Shown: one piece after another, positions 38,501 through 50,823 of the stretch
Layout: each line of letters opens with the position of its first letter
How positions within the stretch are numbered: the stretch's first letter is position 1
NCBI GenBank assembly: GCA_018857735.1
Contig: JABMCL010000713.1
Coordinates: 1,157,501-1,221,500 of the forward strand
Length of the DNA: 64,000 bases
Source of the DNA: Alviniconcha marisindica
Taxonomy: Eukaryota; Mollusca; Gastropoda; Provannidae
Direction: 5' to 3'
Notes under the pieces: model-generated
Told to the model about the DNA's origin: nothing
What the model saw: only the letters and a program-made list of their open reading frames with translations
The model's database searches: none
Made by a program: the position numbers and the translations under genes

Positions 38501-38951
38501 AAATGGGCAGAGAAGAGGCAGGATGACTCCCCTCTCTAAACATTATGCTGAAAAGATGTATCATTCTCCCAGTGTAAACAAGAACACAGAGGCAAAGACC
38601 AGGGATGGTGATTCAGCATCACCTGCAGTGTCTAAAGGACTCAGTGTTGGTTTTGAGGACTCACTGTCTGTCAATCATCTCAGTCCAAGTGAAGAGATTG
38701 AATCATGGCTTTTTTCCCTTCCTCCAGCTTTTCCCTCGCCATCTTTTGTGAAACCCCAGGCTCAGCCCCTTCCTCATGTCAAACTGACGCAGATCAAAGA
38801 TTCACAGGTGCTGAGCCTGCAACAGATTAATGCTGTCACTTCCTCAAAGACAAGTTTCGACACTGATCATCCCTCTTCCCCCCAGATGTCCCCACGATCA
38901 CACTGCCGTGCAAAAGCCAAAAAAACTGGCGTTCCTATCACACAGTCATGA
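34180..38951 (+). CDS. MATCAP: MATCAP-like microtubule-associated tyrosine carboxypeptidase (DUF1704 / KIAA0895 family)
   Basis: A zinc metallopeptidase; the vertebrate family removes the C-terminal tyrosine of alpha-tubulin on microtubules. Exons: 34180-34580, 35304-35454, 36213-36381, 37314-37481, 37687-38951. All are in phase, giving 717 aa. The start is supported by TAA CCA GCC ATG: an in-frame stop 9 nt upstream and a good Kozak context. Exon 2 ends exactly after LLDHEIGTHF, which contains the HExxxH zinc motif. Exon 3 carries TEEGLA, the expected third-ligand glutamate region. Exons 4 and 5 encode MTFKQLFDHLGKFL, RVKRGLIDP and DQCYFEGAVTILR. The catalytic part ends near residue 390. A Ser/Lys-rich, low-complexity tail of roughly 300 residues follows and makes the protein longer than the human paralogues as I remember them (about 470 and 520 aa). 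Vertebrates have two paralogues, and I cannot assign this gene to one. The exon 2 donor GTATCC is weak. An AAG/GTGAGG inside exon 5 near 37963 could be an alternative donor. Confidence 0.87.
34717..34750. repeat. (GA)n microsatellite
   Basis: A GA run in MATCAP intron 1. Confidence 0.93.
35514..35577. repeat. (GT)n microsatellite
   Basis: About 60 bp of GT, 60 bp downstream of the MATCAP exon-2 donor. Confidence 0.95.
35849..36045 (+). mobile_element. tRNA-derived SINE, plus orientation, near full-length
   Basis: The head GAGCTGTAGCTCAGTTAGTT matches a tRNA A box and CAGGTTTAATGCCC a decayed B box. The body is AGAGTCAACTTTCAGTGCAG and the end GTGCACATTAAAAATCCC + TAGCATTGGTGGCC. In MATCAP intron 2. 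The most complete copy in the window. Confidence 0.8.
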
Positions 38952-39900
38952 GTTATATATACATCAACAGGCAGCCAAAACATTGACCAAACAGTCCTGA
39001 TGCACCCATTACAGGCAACAGAACATCTGACGTCCATAAAAGTAATGAGTCACCAATATTGGACATCACCATCACACAGTCATGGGTCACCCATTAGTAA
39101 GCCACAGAAAATTCTGACATTCCCTTTATACGTCATGGTGTCAGATGTTGTCACCAATTTGTAAGCCATGGAAAATTCTGACATTCCCATCACTCAGTCA
39201 TGATGACAAATGTTTTCACCCATTAGTAAGCCATGGAACATTCTGACGTTCCCATCATACAACCATGGTGCCAAATGTTGTCACCCACTTGTAAGCCACC
39301 CATTTGTAAGCCATGAAACTTTCTGACATTTCCATCACACAGTCATGGTGTCAGTGTTGTCACGCACTTGTAAGCCATGGAATATTCCCACATTCCCATT
39401 ACACAATCATGGTGTCAGTGTTTTCACCCAATTGTAAGCCATGGAACGTTCCAACATTTCCATTACACAGTCATGGTGTCAGTGTTGTCACCCACTTGTA
39501 AGCCATGGAACATTCCGACATTCCCATTACACAGTCATGGAGTCAGTGTTGTCACCCACTTGTAAGCTATGGAATGTTCCGACAGTTCCATTACACAGTC
39601 ATGGTGTCAGTGTTGTCACCCACTTGTAAGCCATGGAATGTTCTGACATTCCCATTACACAGTCATGGTGTCAGTGTTGTCACCCACTTGTAAGCCATGG
39701 AACATTCCAACATTCCCATTACACAGTCATGGTGTCAGTGTTGTTACCCACTTGTAAGCCATGGAACATTTTGACATTCCCATCACACAGTCATGCCACA
39801 CATTAATAAACAATGGAAAATTCTGACATTCCAGTCACACAGATATGAGTCATGCATTAGTAAGCCATGGACAATTCTGACATCTCCATCACACAGTCAC
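38930..39900. repeat. 64-bp minisatellite downstream of the MATCAP stop codon
   Basis: About 13 units of TTCCCATTACACAGTCATGG + TGTCAGTGTTGTCACCCACT + TGTAAGCCATGGAACAT. Units at 39310-39760 are the most regular. The last MATCAP codons (GTTCCTATCACACAGTCATGA) match the unit core. The array probably lies in the 3' UTR. Confidence 0.93.
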
Positions 39901-39939
39901 AGGTGGCGCATGACAACTCCGTCATTCCCGTCACATAGT

Positions 39940-40950
39940 ATTGGGCTACCCATTGACAGTCCATGAATTTTCAGTGCCCACTGACAGTCCATGAATTACT
40001 AGTACCCATTGACAGTCCATGAATTATCAGTACCCATTTACAGGCCATTAATTATCAGTACCCACTGACAGGCCATGAATTACCAGTACCCATTGACAGG
40101 CCATGAATTATCAGTACCCACTGACAGGCCATGAATTATCAGTACCCACTGACAGGCCATGAATTATCAGTACCCATTGACAGTCCATGAATTATCGGGT
40201 ACCCATTGACAGGCCATGAATTATCAGTACCCACTGACAGGCCATGAATTATCAGTACCCATTGACAGTCCATGAATTATCAGTACCCATTTACAGGCCA
40301 TGAATTATCAGTACCCACTGACAGGCCATGAATTATCAGTACCCATTGACAGGCCATGAATTATCAGTACCCACTGACAGGCCATGAATTATCAGTACCT
40401 CACATGTTATCAGTCCAAATGAATTATCAGTACCCATGACAGGCCATGAATTATCAGTACCCATTGACAGGCCATGAATTATCAGTACCCACTGACAGGC
40501 CATGAATTATCAGTACCCACTGACAGGCCATGAATTATCAGTACCCACTGACAGGCCATGAATTATCAGTACCCACTGACAGGCCATGAATTATCAGTAC
40601 CCACTGACAGGCCATGAATTATCAGTACCCATTGACAGGCCATGAATTATCAGTACCCACTGACAGGCCATGAATTATCAGTACCCATTGACAGGCCATG
40701 AATTATCAGTACCCACTGACAGGCCATGAATTATCAGTACCCATTGACAGGCCATGAATTATCAGTACCCATGACAGGCCATGAATTATCAGACCCACTA
40801 CGCATTTCAACCATTGACAGGCCATGAATTATCAGTACCCACTGACAGGCCATGAATTATCAGTACCCATTGACAGGCCATGAATTATCAGTACCCACTG
40901 ACAGGCCATGAATTATCAGTACCCACTGACAGGCCATGAATTATCAGTCA
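39940..40950. repeat. 28-bp minisatellite, about 35 copies
   Basis: Unit CAGTACCCA(C/T)TGACAGGCCATGAATTAT. It follows the 64-bp array and shares CCCATT..AGCCATG(G)AA with it, so it is probably an offshoot. Units alternate CCCACTG and CCCATTG irregularly. Two degenerate spots lie near 40400 and 40795. Confidence 0.95.
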
Positions 40951-41329
40951 TTTCACTCACACAGTCCTGGAACATCAATGAACAGGCATGAAAAAACAAC
41001 TAGCATTCAAAATTGGAGATGTTTCACACATGAACAGGCCTATAAAATAAAATAAACCATGGTGTTCCCATTACACAGTCATAGATCGCCCATTAACAAA
41101 CAGACCATGAAATATCAGACATGTCCATCCCACATTCCTGGTTCACCCATTAAGAAGCATGTACAAACTAGCAGTCTCATCACATATTCACAAGTCACTC
41201 GTCCACAGGCCACAACACTGAGGTTTATGACAGCTTGTTCAGTAGCGCAAATACCCATAAAATATATGCTTGATAAAAGAGAACATACAAGAAAAATAAA
41301 CATAAATCTTTTGTGGCATGTCTTTTTTT

Positions 41330-41370
41330 CTCCTTTTTTTTTTTTTTTGGGGGGGGGGGGGGGGGTCTTT
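41330..41370. repeat. Poly-T/poly-G junction
   Basis: About 16 T followed by about 17 G. A likely assembly-sensitive homopolymer. Confidence 0.85.
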
Positions 41371-41756
41371 GTAGATTTCAAATATACAATGCAGCACTCA
41401 GAAGAATGCACTTGCATGGTGAAATGAATGCAGTTTGTCCTTTCATTGTTTAAATAATGCATGGTGCTGGGTTGAATTCCAAGTGTCCAGTTAAATTTGT
41501 GTGTTCAAATTTATCGTTATTCTGTGCAACTATGCTAAGTGAAACAATGCCTTGCCATGCAGTGCATATAGTGATAACACATGCCTATATATTTTTTCCT
41601 CTTCTTTTTTGTTGTTGTAGTTGTTGCACCAACTTTCAAAATGGGGAAAAAATGGAAGAAGCATGACGTTTAATGTGTCCAGTGGCTTCTCCAAATTTTG
41701 GTGCCAAACAATCAAACAGCTGTAAAAGCACATTATGACATTCCCACCATAGCAGG

Positions 41757-41900
41757 GATGTAGCTCACTGATGGAGTGCCATACTCATGATCAGAAGGTC
41801 ACAGTTTTGAACCCTGGTAGTACCAGTGGAAAGATATTCTTCTGCAGAGTCAGCTTTTTGTGCTGACTCTTATTTTAGTATCCATTCCACCCCCAAAAGA
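41757..41900 (+). mobile_element. tRNA-derived SINE, plus orientation, 3'-diverged
   Basis: The head GGATGTAGCTCACTGATGG (A-box-like) and CAGTTTTGAACCCTGG (B-box-like) precede AGAGTCAGCTTTTTGTGC. The 3' part is degraded. Confidence 0.65.
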
Positions 41901-41969
41901 GTGGAATTGGTGCCTGCAAGCTGGTGGGGAGGGGGGGGGGAGCACAGATGGGAACTCTTTTTTTAGCGT

Positions 41970-43200
41970 TGCCCCATAATTTTCACATGGGGGGTGAGGG
42001 GGGCTGCACATACAGACAGAAAATTTAATGAAACTGTGATATGTCCGTTAACAACCAAAGCCACGATACCTGCAAACACAGACCCACCTGCAAACACAGA
42101 CCCACTGTTAAGGCAGATAACCAGGAAACCTGTAACATTAACTGTTTGCTTGGAACATTGGGAATGTTTTATTGAAGGTACTGTAGCAGTAACTGATGAT
42201 GGAAAGTTAATCTGCCTGGTAAAAGAAGCAGAGAAATGTTCTCTCTATTCAGCTACAGTACTGATTGTGTGTACCAGCCTTCTGCAGCTCATTCAGTCAT
42301 TGCTTTGCATCAAACTTGGAGCAAGGAAGCACCCTGCTGTACAACCTTATGACTGTCATTTTACTCAGCTCAGAAATGTTGTGAAGGCAATCAACTGGTA
42401 CAACTGATGTTGAAATGTGACAGATGTACCAACACACTTGAAGGCTTGGCAGACCGTACTTAAGCTGGGTAAAAGCTTCTGTTCTAGAAGATATTTAAAA
42501 ACAAACAAAAAACACTGTGTGAGCTCAAATACTCTTGATTAATACAGATAGTGATCATAATATAGGTATAGGTACAGGTTACCAATATCATTAACCCTGC
42601 CTGAGGCCAAGGCAGCCGCATCCCACAAGAATTCACAAAAGTGTTGTCAAATACTCAAAGGAAACTGATCTAAGGAAACAGATCTATGATGGGAAATGTT
42701 ACTGATGTTATCTTGTACAAACGTACTTTAGGTGTCTGCCGCGCATGTATTAGTTAACCACAAAGCTTTGTTGAGGGAAACAGGGAGCAAGCTTACACAC
42801 AACCCATCAGGGAATGCCTATCCACAGTCATCTCAGCATAAAGTTCCACCTTGAGATTAAAGGAGTGGAGTTGTTGATTGGTGTGTGTGAGCTGATGTCC
42901 ACCAAGAAAACGAAAAAACGAAAACGAAACAAAAGGCAGGCAGGAATGATTCATGGACCCATCCCCAATAATTTTTGCATGTGAGGAAGAAGCCACCAAT
43001 GCACATGTTTGTTTAAAATTGTACGTTGCCTGTCTACACACCAAGCTGTCAAAAAGCACAACACATATTAATTATGCAACTGTTTTAGCACCCAAAGTCA
43101 AAGTGTTATATATATATATAAAAAAGAAAAGTTTTTAACTAATTAAGCTGCTGTTGTTGTGTTTGTTTATGTCTTGTGGCATTCTGCAATAATCCACTCA
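41970..43200. other. Intergenic, nothing recognised
   Basis: The 137-codon open frame at 41994-42407 has no recognisable domain and no biased composition, and is taken as chance. No other structure was seen. Confidence 0.4.
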
Positions 43201-43206
43201 AGCACT

Positions 43207-43650
43207 GTGCAGAGAATGAGATGAATGAACTTACTACAGACACAGGGGTGTTGAACATGATATAGCAGTCCACATGATTTTTGTTTTCACTTTACTGAAA
43301 TTTGCAAAGTGCACTGGCAAACTTATATGTTCATTTCAATCATTTTTGCCTTAGACGCTTCTCTAAGTCATAAATGAGGCCAAACATTTGGTCTCAAACT
43401 TTCCATTTCTTGTAGCACTCCAGCCATTGTGCAGAGAATGAGATGAATGAACTTACTACAGACACAGGGGTGTTGAACATGATATAGCAGTCCACATGAT
43501 TTTTGTTTTCACTTTACTGAAATTTGCAAAGTGCACTGGCAAACTTATACGTTCAATTCAATCATTTTTGCCTTAGACGCTTCTTTAAGGCATAAATGAG
43601 GCCAAACATTTGGTCTCAAACTTTCCACTTCTTGTAGCACTCCAGCCATT
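43207..43650. repeat. 222-bp tandem segmental duplication
   Basis: 43207-43428 and 43429-43650 repeat GTGCAGAGAATGAGATGAAT through TGTAGCACTCCAGCCATTG with only a handful of substitutions. Recent and non-coding. Confidence 0.92.
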
Positions 43651-44830
43651 GTTTTCGAGTCTGGTCTTGAAATTAAAGAACTGCTCCTGAAGTACATAAT
43701 CTGTGGATATGTTTTTCATCAGATTTTCTCTCTCTTCTGATTCTGGTTTCAGTGCCAAGCATGTTGTTGGCCGCTTTGAATATGGCAACATAAGTATATA
43801 AGTAGAAGGCTTTTTTCTCTTTCTGTATGAGTGCTCTACTTCCCCAATCCTTCCTATTTATTATCATTGTTATTATTTATAATCAGCAGTTTTGGACTTG
43901 AATAAGTTGTACACTCACATTTTTATTGACTGGTCATTATTGTGTGTTACCAAACCACAAACACACTCTAACCTGCACGAGAATTATTATTATGTGTAGG
44001 ATAACTTCAGGTTGTCTTTTCCACTAATTTTATTTTCCTAACAGCAGCTTTTCATTTAGTTTGTTGTTGTTGTTGTTTTGGGGTGTTTTTTTTGTTTGTT
44101 TGTTTTTTGTGTATTTTGTTGTTGTGTTTTTTGGTCATAGTTTACATTTAGTGTCTCAACATGTATGTAGCATCATTGTAAAATCAAAACACAACAGGCT
44201 GTTTTGAAAGAATTTTCAATAGACAATTTTTTTAATGTTTTCCTACTAGGGTAATTTAGTCATTCTAATAATCATGGGATGATGTGTTTTGCATGCACTG
44301 AAATTAAAGGATGATCATGTAACACACTTTTTGTATCCTCTAGCAGTTGATTTTCACTCTGTTGTTATTGCATTAATTCTCTAGAACTTAGCACTTGTTA
44401 ACTGTGATAACATTTATGAACCAAACCATGCACAAGTGATCTAACTTGAAAAACTAAAGTGGTAATACTAAACTCAATGTCGCCAAGACATTTAGCTTTT
44501 GCTACCCAAATACTTCTCAGTTGACTTGGTGATAGTGAATGGATAGAATGATGTAGAGATGTAGCTGGTGTAGCTTCTGCATATATGCTTAAAATTCACT
44601 AGTTTTAAGCTGCTAGAGGTAAACATTGGCCACACATGACTTGTTAAACACAGAGCAGCAATTTCAGTATTTGGTAATGAAGACGCTTCTTTGTAGCATC
44701 ATTATATCGAAGACATGATTGCCAACATTTTCTGCCAGATAACATTATATGTATGCTTAATTATTTAGTTCTATTTGAAAAAGAACATTCATGTCCATAT
44801 TGACTATGCAGTTCTAAAAAAATTATACAT
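43651..44830. other. Intergenic, nothing recognised
   Basis: AT-rich, with a (GTT)n-like patch near 44062-44125. No gene or repeat family recognised. Confidence 0.4.
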
Positions 44831-44889
44831 ATGCACATACACACAGACATGCATACATACCCATGCATGCAATGATGCACACACACACA

Positions 44890-44920
<31 letters not shown>

Positions 44921-45015
44921 GCGCGCATGCAATTTTGCATGTACACACACACACGCATGCATGCACGCACATACACACACATGCACACACACACACACAC
45001 ACACACACGCACAAA
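44830..45015. repeat. Degenerate (CA)n / CATGCA-rich tract
   Basis: CA runs interspersed with GCATGCA motifs. Confidence 0.9.
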
Positions 45016-45019
45016 CACA

Positions 45020-46520
45020 CATTAAACAGGAGAGAAAATCACTAGAAGCAAACAAAAGAGAAAAACATTCTAAGTGCTCCACACAAGCCGATCCATACAT
45101 TTTGTGTTATATTCTGGTCATTCGTGTGTTGCCAGTCAAGTAGTCAGTTAATTACTTTTTATTGTTTTTGGTTTTGATTTAAAAACAAAACATATCCATT
45201 ATGTTAATATTGTATATAAACATAATTTATTTTTGACATGTGCCAAATGTAGATGCTAATGTAAAACTTCTAGTCATGCTACCTTTTAGCAAGATGGTTG
45301 CTCTGTAGAGGTCACATGTAATGCTCCTTTGTCACATATAATGCTCCTTTGTCATACTTAAGTCTGTGAGGACATTTTTTATATAAAAAAATTCAATCCC
45401 TAAAACAGAAAACAAGAAGGAAAGAGAAATGACTGAATGAAGTGATGAAAGGGTTGGATGCATTTTGTGTGCTTAAGTACACAAAGAGTGATACTTAAAA
45501 CAAATGTTAACATGTTTCTCAGCATAACTGAAATTTGTCAAGACTAAATTGTAAGCATTCAGAGTATGGACTTGCTAGCACCAGTTTTTAGTCGATTTGT
45601 TGTAGGTGTTGTTTGGTCTCCCTTTTTGTTTTTAATCACAGTGAAAACATTTATGTTTTTCATACTTAACCACTTGGCTGCCAACAGCTGAATTTGACAA
45701 GATAGCAGTAAATGGTCAAATTAAGCTCATCCAAATACTCTCATAGTTACTCATTTTACTTGTTATGAATAATTAGCAGGCTAAAACACTGATTCTGTGA
45801 AAAGGTAATACATAGAATAATAGTGCCTGCCTTCACAACAGCACGGAAACCCCTGTGTTTGAGTGAAACCCATGCAGAAATTCTATGCAGTCATAAATGT
45901 ATGTGTTTCAATGGAGCTGGTTGCACATTTGGCTCATCTTGGGCTGAGTGTGGGATGCTGTATTGACATCTGTGACATGGATCAAACTTTATTCAGAGGT
46001 CTGACATCATTATCACTCCAAATGTGCCATCTATATACGCACACTTCCAGACCTCGGCTCTATGTTCCAGTGGAATGTGGGCTGTTCTCAGACCTACTCC
46101 TGAACCAAGCTGAGTGCAGCTAACATCCATCCTGGGATGGCCAAGTGTAAAGGCAGAATCCAGCATACAAACCCAAAAGATTTTGCTAGTGTAACATTTT
46201 ATGGGCCTAATGTTGTGTAGAGGTGTGACAGGCTTCACATTAAGCTCTGCTACAGTAGCTGCTGAAAAAGCTTGGAAGCTTGACACATTGCTGCTGCACA
46301 CTGCTTCTTTCCAGAAAGACGTGCACTACATCAGTCTGCGTTTTGCTGCTTGCATCTCTGGTCAAGATGCCAGTGTTGATTTGCTCCACATCATTTATTG
46401 TATTCATATGCTTTTGTGAATGAATCTCAAACTATAGACGGAGCAAACATGGGGCGTGGAAGTGTCCATGTGCGTCTCTCCTCCACAGAATCTTCATAAC
46501 AAAATGGGGTGTTTCTGCAT
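45020..46520. other. Intergenic, nothing recognised
   Basis: No credible ORF. Fragments near 45863 and 46790 (TGAAA(C/T)CCATGCA..ATTCTATGCA) resemble each other and may be scraps of a dispersed repeat. Confidence 0.35.
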
Positions 46521-46526
46521 TTTCTG

Positions 46527-46529
<3 letters not shown>

Positions 46530-46574
<45 letters not shown>
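46530..46574. repeat. (GT)n microsatellite
   Basis: A pure GT run in the MATCAP-COQ3 intergenic region. Confidence 0.95.
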
Positions 46575-46575
<1 letters not shown>

Positions 46576-47204
46576 AACAACTTGTTTTCTTGTGTGTCAC
46601 CTATGTGTTATCTTATATAAATACGTGGCTGTCACAATATTGAACTGAACACAGTCTTTCACAAGTCACTGGTGCAGTTGCCTTACTAAAAGGAAACACG
46701 AGTGAAAACTGCAAATTACTGAATGAGTGGGTACATATATTTACTATACGCACAAAAAGGTCTTTGAGTTTATGTGATCGAGTGAAATCCATGCACAGAT
46801 TCTATGCAAAATGAAGTGACCACCAAAATTTTATATACTTGTTGAATGTAGTCATCATCCCCCACCCCCACATTCATTAATGAGTTACAGTCTTACAGTT
46901 TGTGGTTACTTTTGTTTACAAGCGTAGCATTTTAGTCTGTACACCTTACAGTGTGTATCACAGTACATGACAGTATAAGAACATTTATGATATTTGATCA
47001 AATCAAATATACACTGAAAAAGGTTTTTTGTTGTTGAAATAATTATGTCTGTGGTATTTAGTAATACATGAAGCGTTTCTTCACATTTAAGTTTCCTTTG
47101 TAGCCTCAAATAAAAGGATGCTAGATGCTGGTTCATGTTTGTCTGTGCATTTGTTACTTTCTTGTGAAATAGTTTCTACAACACAAGAATAAGAGAGGGG
47201 TTTT

Positions 47205-47207
47205 TTT

Positions 47208-47247
<40 letters not shown>
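47205..47247. repeat. Poly-T/(GT)n microsatellite
   Basis: A T run followed by GT. The sequence 46580-48170 otherwise shows no recognised feature. The right half may include COQ3 3' UTR (minus strand). Confidence 0.93.
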
Positions 47248-47251
<4 letters not shown>

Positions 47252-48170
47252 TTTTATATACTTTAATCACACCTGAAACTTTTCTTTTTAATTGATCATC
47301 TCACACACCAAATTTAACCACTGTCATACAAGCTCAAACATCAAAATAAAACACTCCTCTCTTTGTTCTCATATCAGATCTAATAAACTAGTTACAATGC
47401 TAACAGAGATTTTCTGGGGTGCTCACCCAGCAACAGCTTCTAGCAAACAGCTTGATACACACTCAGAATTAAAAAAATATGCACAGTGAAATCAGAAGAC
47501 AAACATCATTTTCCATAAATTTATTGACAAATATACACATATATGTCCAGATACATGCACATACATGCATGCAAGCATGTACATACACACATGCACATCC
47601 ACCTACATGCCCATCCACACATGTACATTCCTTGTAAATTTGAAGTACTGGTTGATGAAATTATGTACACACATGTACACTCACAATAAATGTCACTTCA
47701 CTGTGCGGTCCTGTATGGTGATTTCAAAACTTACACATACAAAAAGTAATCAGTCCTTAATTATAACATTTCGGTTTCAAATCAAAAGTTATAAAAATAT
47801 TGCCAATTTTGCCTTCTTCTAAAAAAGAAAAAAAAGTGTTGGCATGATCTTAAAAGGACTTGGAAAAAAGAAACAAACAAACCCAAAACACATTTTATTC
47901 TATTTTCATAAGTTCAGATGTTAGTCCTCTGATGATGGGTACATTCTAATAGCTGATGACCTGCACAAGTACTGGCAATCTCTGTGAAGGATTTTTTTTT
48001 AACCTTTAAGTCCAGTTAAAGTCCATTTACATTACAATCCAAATGCCACACAATCCAATGCAATGTGGAATCATGTTTATAGTACTATATATTACCTGAA
48101 TATATATTCAAGTGTACATCAGTAAAAAAAAATTTAAAAAAAACATAAGTCCGGTGGAGAGAAATCTTAA

Positions 48171-48440
48171 ACCAGCCTAAACTTACACAAACTACCTTAC
48201 ACTTTTCACACATATGCACACAAACAAAAAGCCTAAACTTACACAAACAACCACTTTTCACACATGCACACAAACAAAAAGCCTAAACTTACACAAACTA
48301 CCACTTTTCACACATATGCACACAAACAAAAAGCCTAAACTTACACAAACTACCACTTTTCACACATGCACACAAACAAAAAGCCTAAACTTACACAAAC
48401 TACCACTTTTCACACATATGCACACAAACAAAAACCTGCT
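48171..48440. repeat. 50-58-bp minisatellite in the COQ3 3' flank
   Basis: Five copies of GCCTAAACTTACACAAAC + TACCACTTTTCACACATATG + CACACAAACAAAAA, ending 55 bp from the COQ3 stop codon. Probably transcribed in the COQ3 3' UTR. Confidence 0.92.
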
Positions 48441-48495
48441 CCCCTAAAAAAAAAAATCCAGATTTTGTACCAAAAACTGCATCTAACTCTGCTGA

Positions 48496-49062
48496 TCATT
48501 TGTCTGTGAAACTTGCAGGCGAGTCCAAAGCTTTTACAGCATGAATGGCATAGTTTATGCTTGTGTTCTTCATCCATGACCACCGCTTTGTCAGTGGGTT
48601 GTACATCATTCCATGAAGCAGTCGGGTGGAGAACTGGTCTGGAAGGTGGAACACATAACAACACCATGAGAACAGGTCTCTCACCAGCGTCAGAAATTCC
48701 CACTGGTCCCATGGTCCGTGACCACTGAAACCACCAGCAGACCAGTGGAACTCCCCTTTCTACTGTCCTGCTGGACCAGTAAGTATTATGAGAAATGTAA
48801 AACCATTTCTCAGCCCATGCCCCTGAGTACTTTTCTGAGTGAAAAGCAATGGCTGTGTAAAGTGGCAAAATCAAACACACTACATGTAAGCCATGTCAAC
48901 ACAGTAAGGAAGGAAGGAAGTTAATTGGTGTTTTACACCCAGTCAACCAGTATGGTTATATCAGAGTGAGACAACACAGAAATGTGAACAAAGGGTTCTT
49001 AATAATATATAGGTTCATCAGCATGACCACACTCACCCAGAGGGGTTACTAGACTGACTGTG

Positions 49063-49104
<42 letters not shown>

Positions 49105-50430
49105 CTCTGTAGTGTAGCTCTCTCTTTCATTGGACATTTTTGCGGACTAGTGAAAATCAAGGGGGATCTGCTGGTCCCCAGGATCTGTGAAAGGTTTCAG
49201 GCAATTTCTAGCCCTGTTCCAGTTTCAACTGATAGTGATACTGTCTTTCAGTCAAAAGAAACAAATTCAAGAATCCAGTGAGCACACCCAAACAAATAAT
49301 AAATTTAAGTTATACCGTGCTCTTTTTAACAATAGTAAATAAATGCCTTTTAAATTAATGAGCTTCACCTCGCAGTATGTAAAGCTTTTGTTAAGCTGTT
49401 CCAAACCTAATGCCATACAATCAATTATATTTAAAGTTTTAAAGTGTTTCAAACCTAATCTAATGTCACACCAATCAATTAACTGCCTTTTCTTCTACAT
49501 TTTCATATACAAAATATTTATTTAAAAATAATAATCTGATCTTTACATAATGCTAAGCAAACAATTCGGTCCAAAATATTCAGCCATGGAAAAGTGTTAA
49601 CATTTTGATACAGTGTAGGTACACAATCTAGTCTGAATAAAAATTGGGGTAATCCCCATTGTCAAGCTACAAAATGATACTTAAACAAGTTAAACGGTGA
49701 AAATGAAAAATGAGATAAGAAACTGAATCACTTATCTCAAATGAGACTTAAATGACAGTTGAACAGTGAAAAATGATGAAAAATGAGACGAGAAGCTAAA
49801 TCACTTATCAGTTTTTGGTTGAGTTGTTTTCCTGCTCAATGCTTGGAAAAATGGTGTCCCAAGCACTGGACAGGACAACATAGCTCAACCCAAAACAGAA
49901 AAGTGATTTAGCTTCTCGTCTCATTTTTCATTGTTTTTCACCGTTCAACTGTCATTTAAGTCTCATTTGTTGTTTGGCAAAGGGGATGACTGAAAATTTG
50001 CAGATTGTGTTTTTGTCCTAATAAATAGTGTTCTTTTGAACCTTTTACATGTTTGGATCTAGTCTGAATAAAACAGTTTTATTTTAGTGTTTGTGTGCAT
50101 GTATTAGCTGTCCTGCAACTTACAAGAGAACTGGTCCATTATATGACTGCTCATTCTGACAGTCAATTTTTTTAAATTAAAATTAATACAATCACTTTGT
50201 TATAGGCACCTCTTAAGCAAACCAGGCCTGGACAAAGCCCCCATATGTCGGACAAATTTTTTGAATTTGAAATAAACAAGTTTTAAAAGAAGACCTGTTT
50301 GTGTATGTGTGAGTGCATGTGCGTGCATATGTGCATGAGTGTGTGCATAGTCAGTTTTACTGTAACACACTCTGGGATCCCACCTTATATGGAAGATGGG
50401 TGATATACAAATCCCCTATACTATTATTAT

Positions 50431-50469
<39 letters not shown>

Positions 50470-50768
50470 CAAATATATTTCTGAGAATAACCTTTTGTCA
50501 AATTTGGACAGATTTGTTTGAATCACATGTTTGCCTAAAAATCTGAGTGTTGCATGCATGTATGCCCATGAAATAAATTTAATTCTGATGTTTCTGCACA
50601 TTTGTAGGAACTGTGAAACTGCATTAATCAATTGCTTAATCGTGCTTATAATATTTGTTTGTGGTATTGTCATGTTTATTTGTTTGGAGTATAGCAAGGA
50701 CTGGCTGTTAGATATGTCCAAATGGATCTAACACTACTATTCTTGACTATTAAAGCTTTCGAGTTTGA

Positions 50769-50823
<55 letters not shown>

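Noticed and set aside
39313..39693. Four overlapping 62-codon frames with ITQSWCQCCHP
   Set aside because: Each is the 64-bp repeat read across one unit cycle. Artefact of the array.
41994..42407. 137-codon open frame
   Set aside because: No recognisable domain, no ATG context support, and base composition like the surroundings. Chance ORF.
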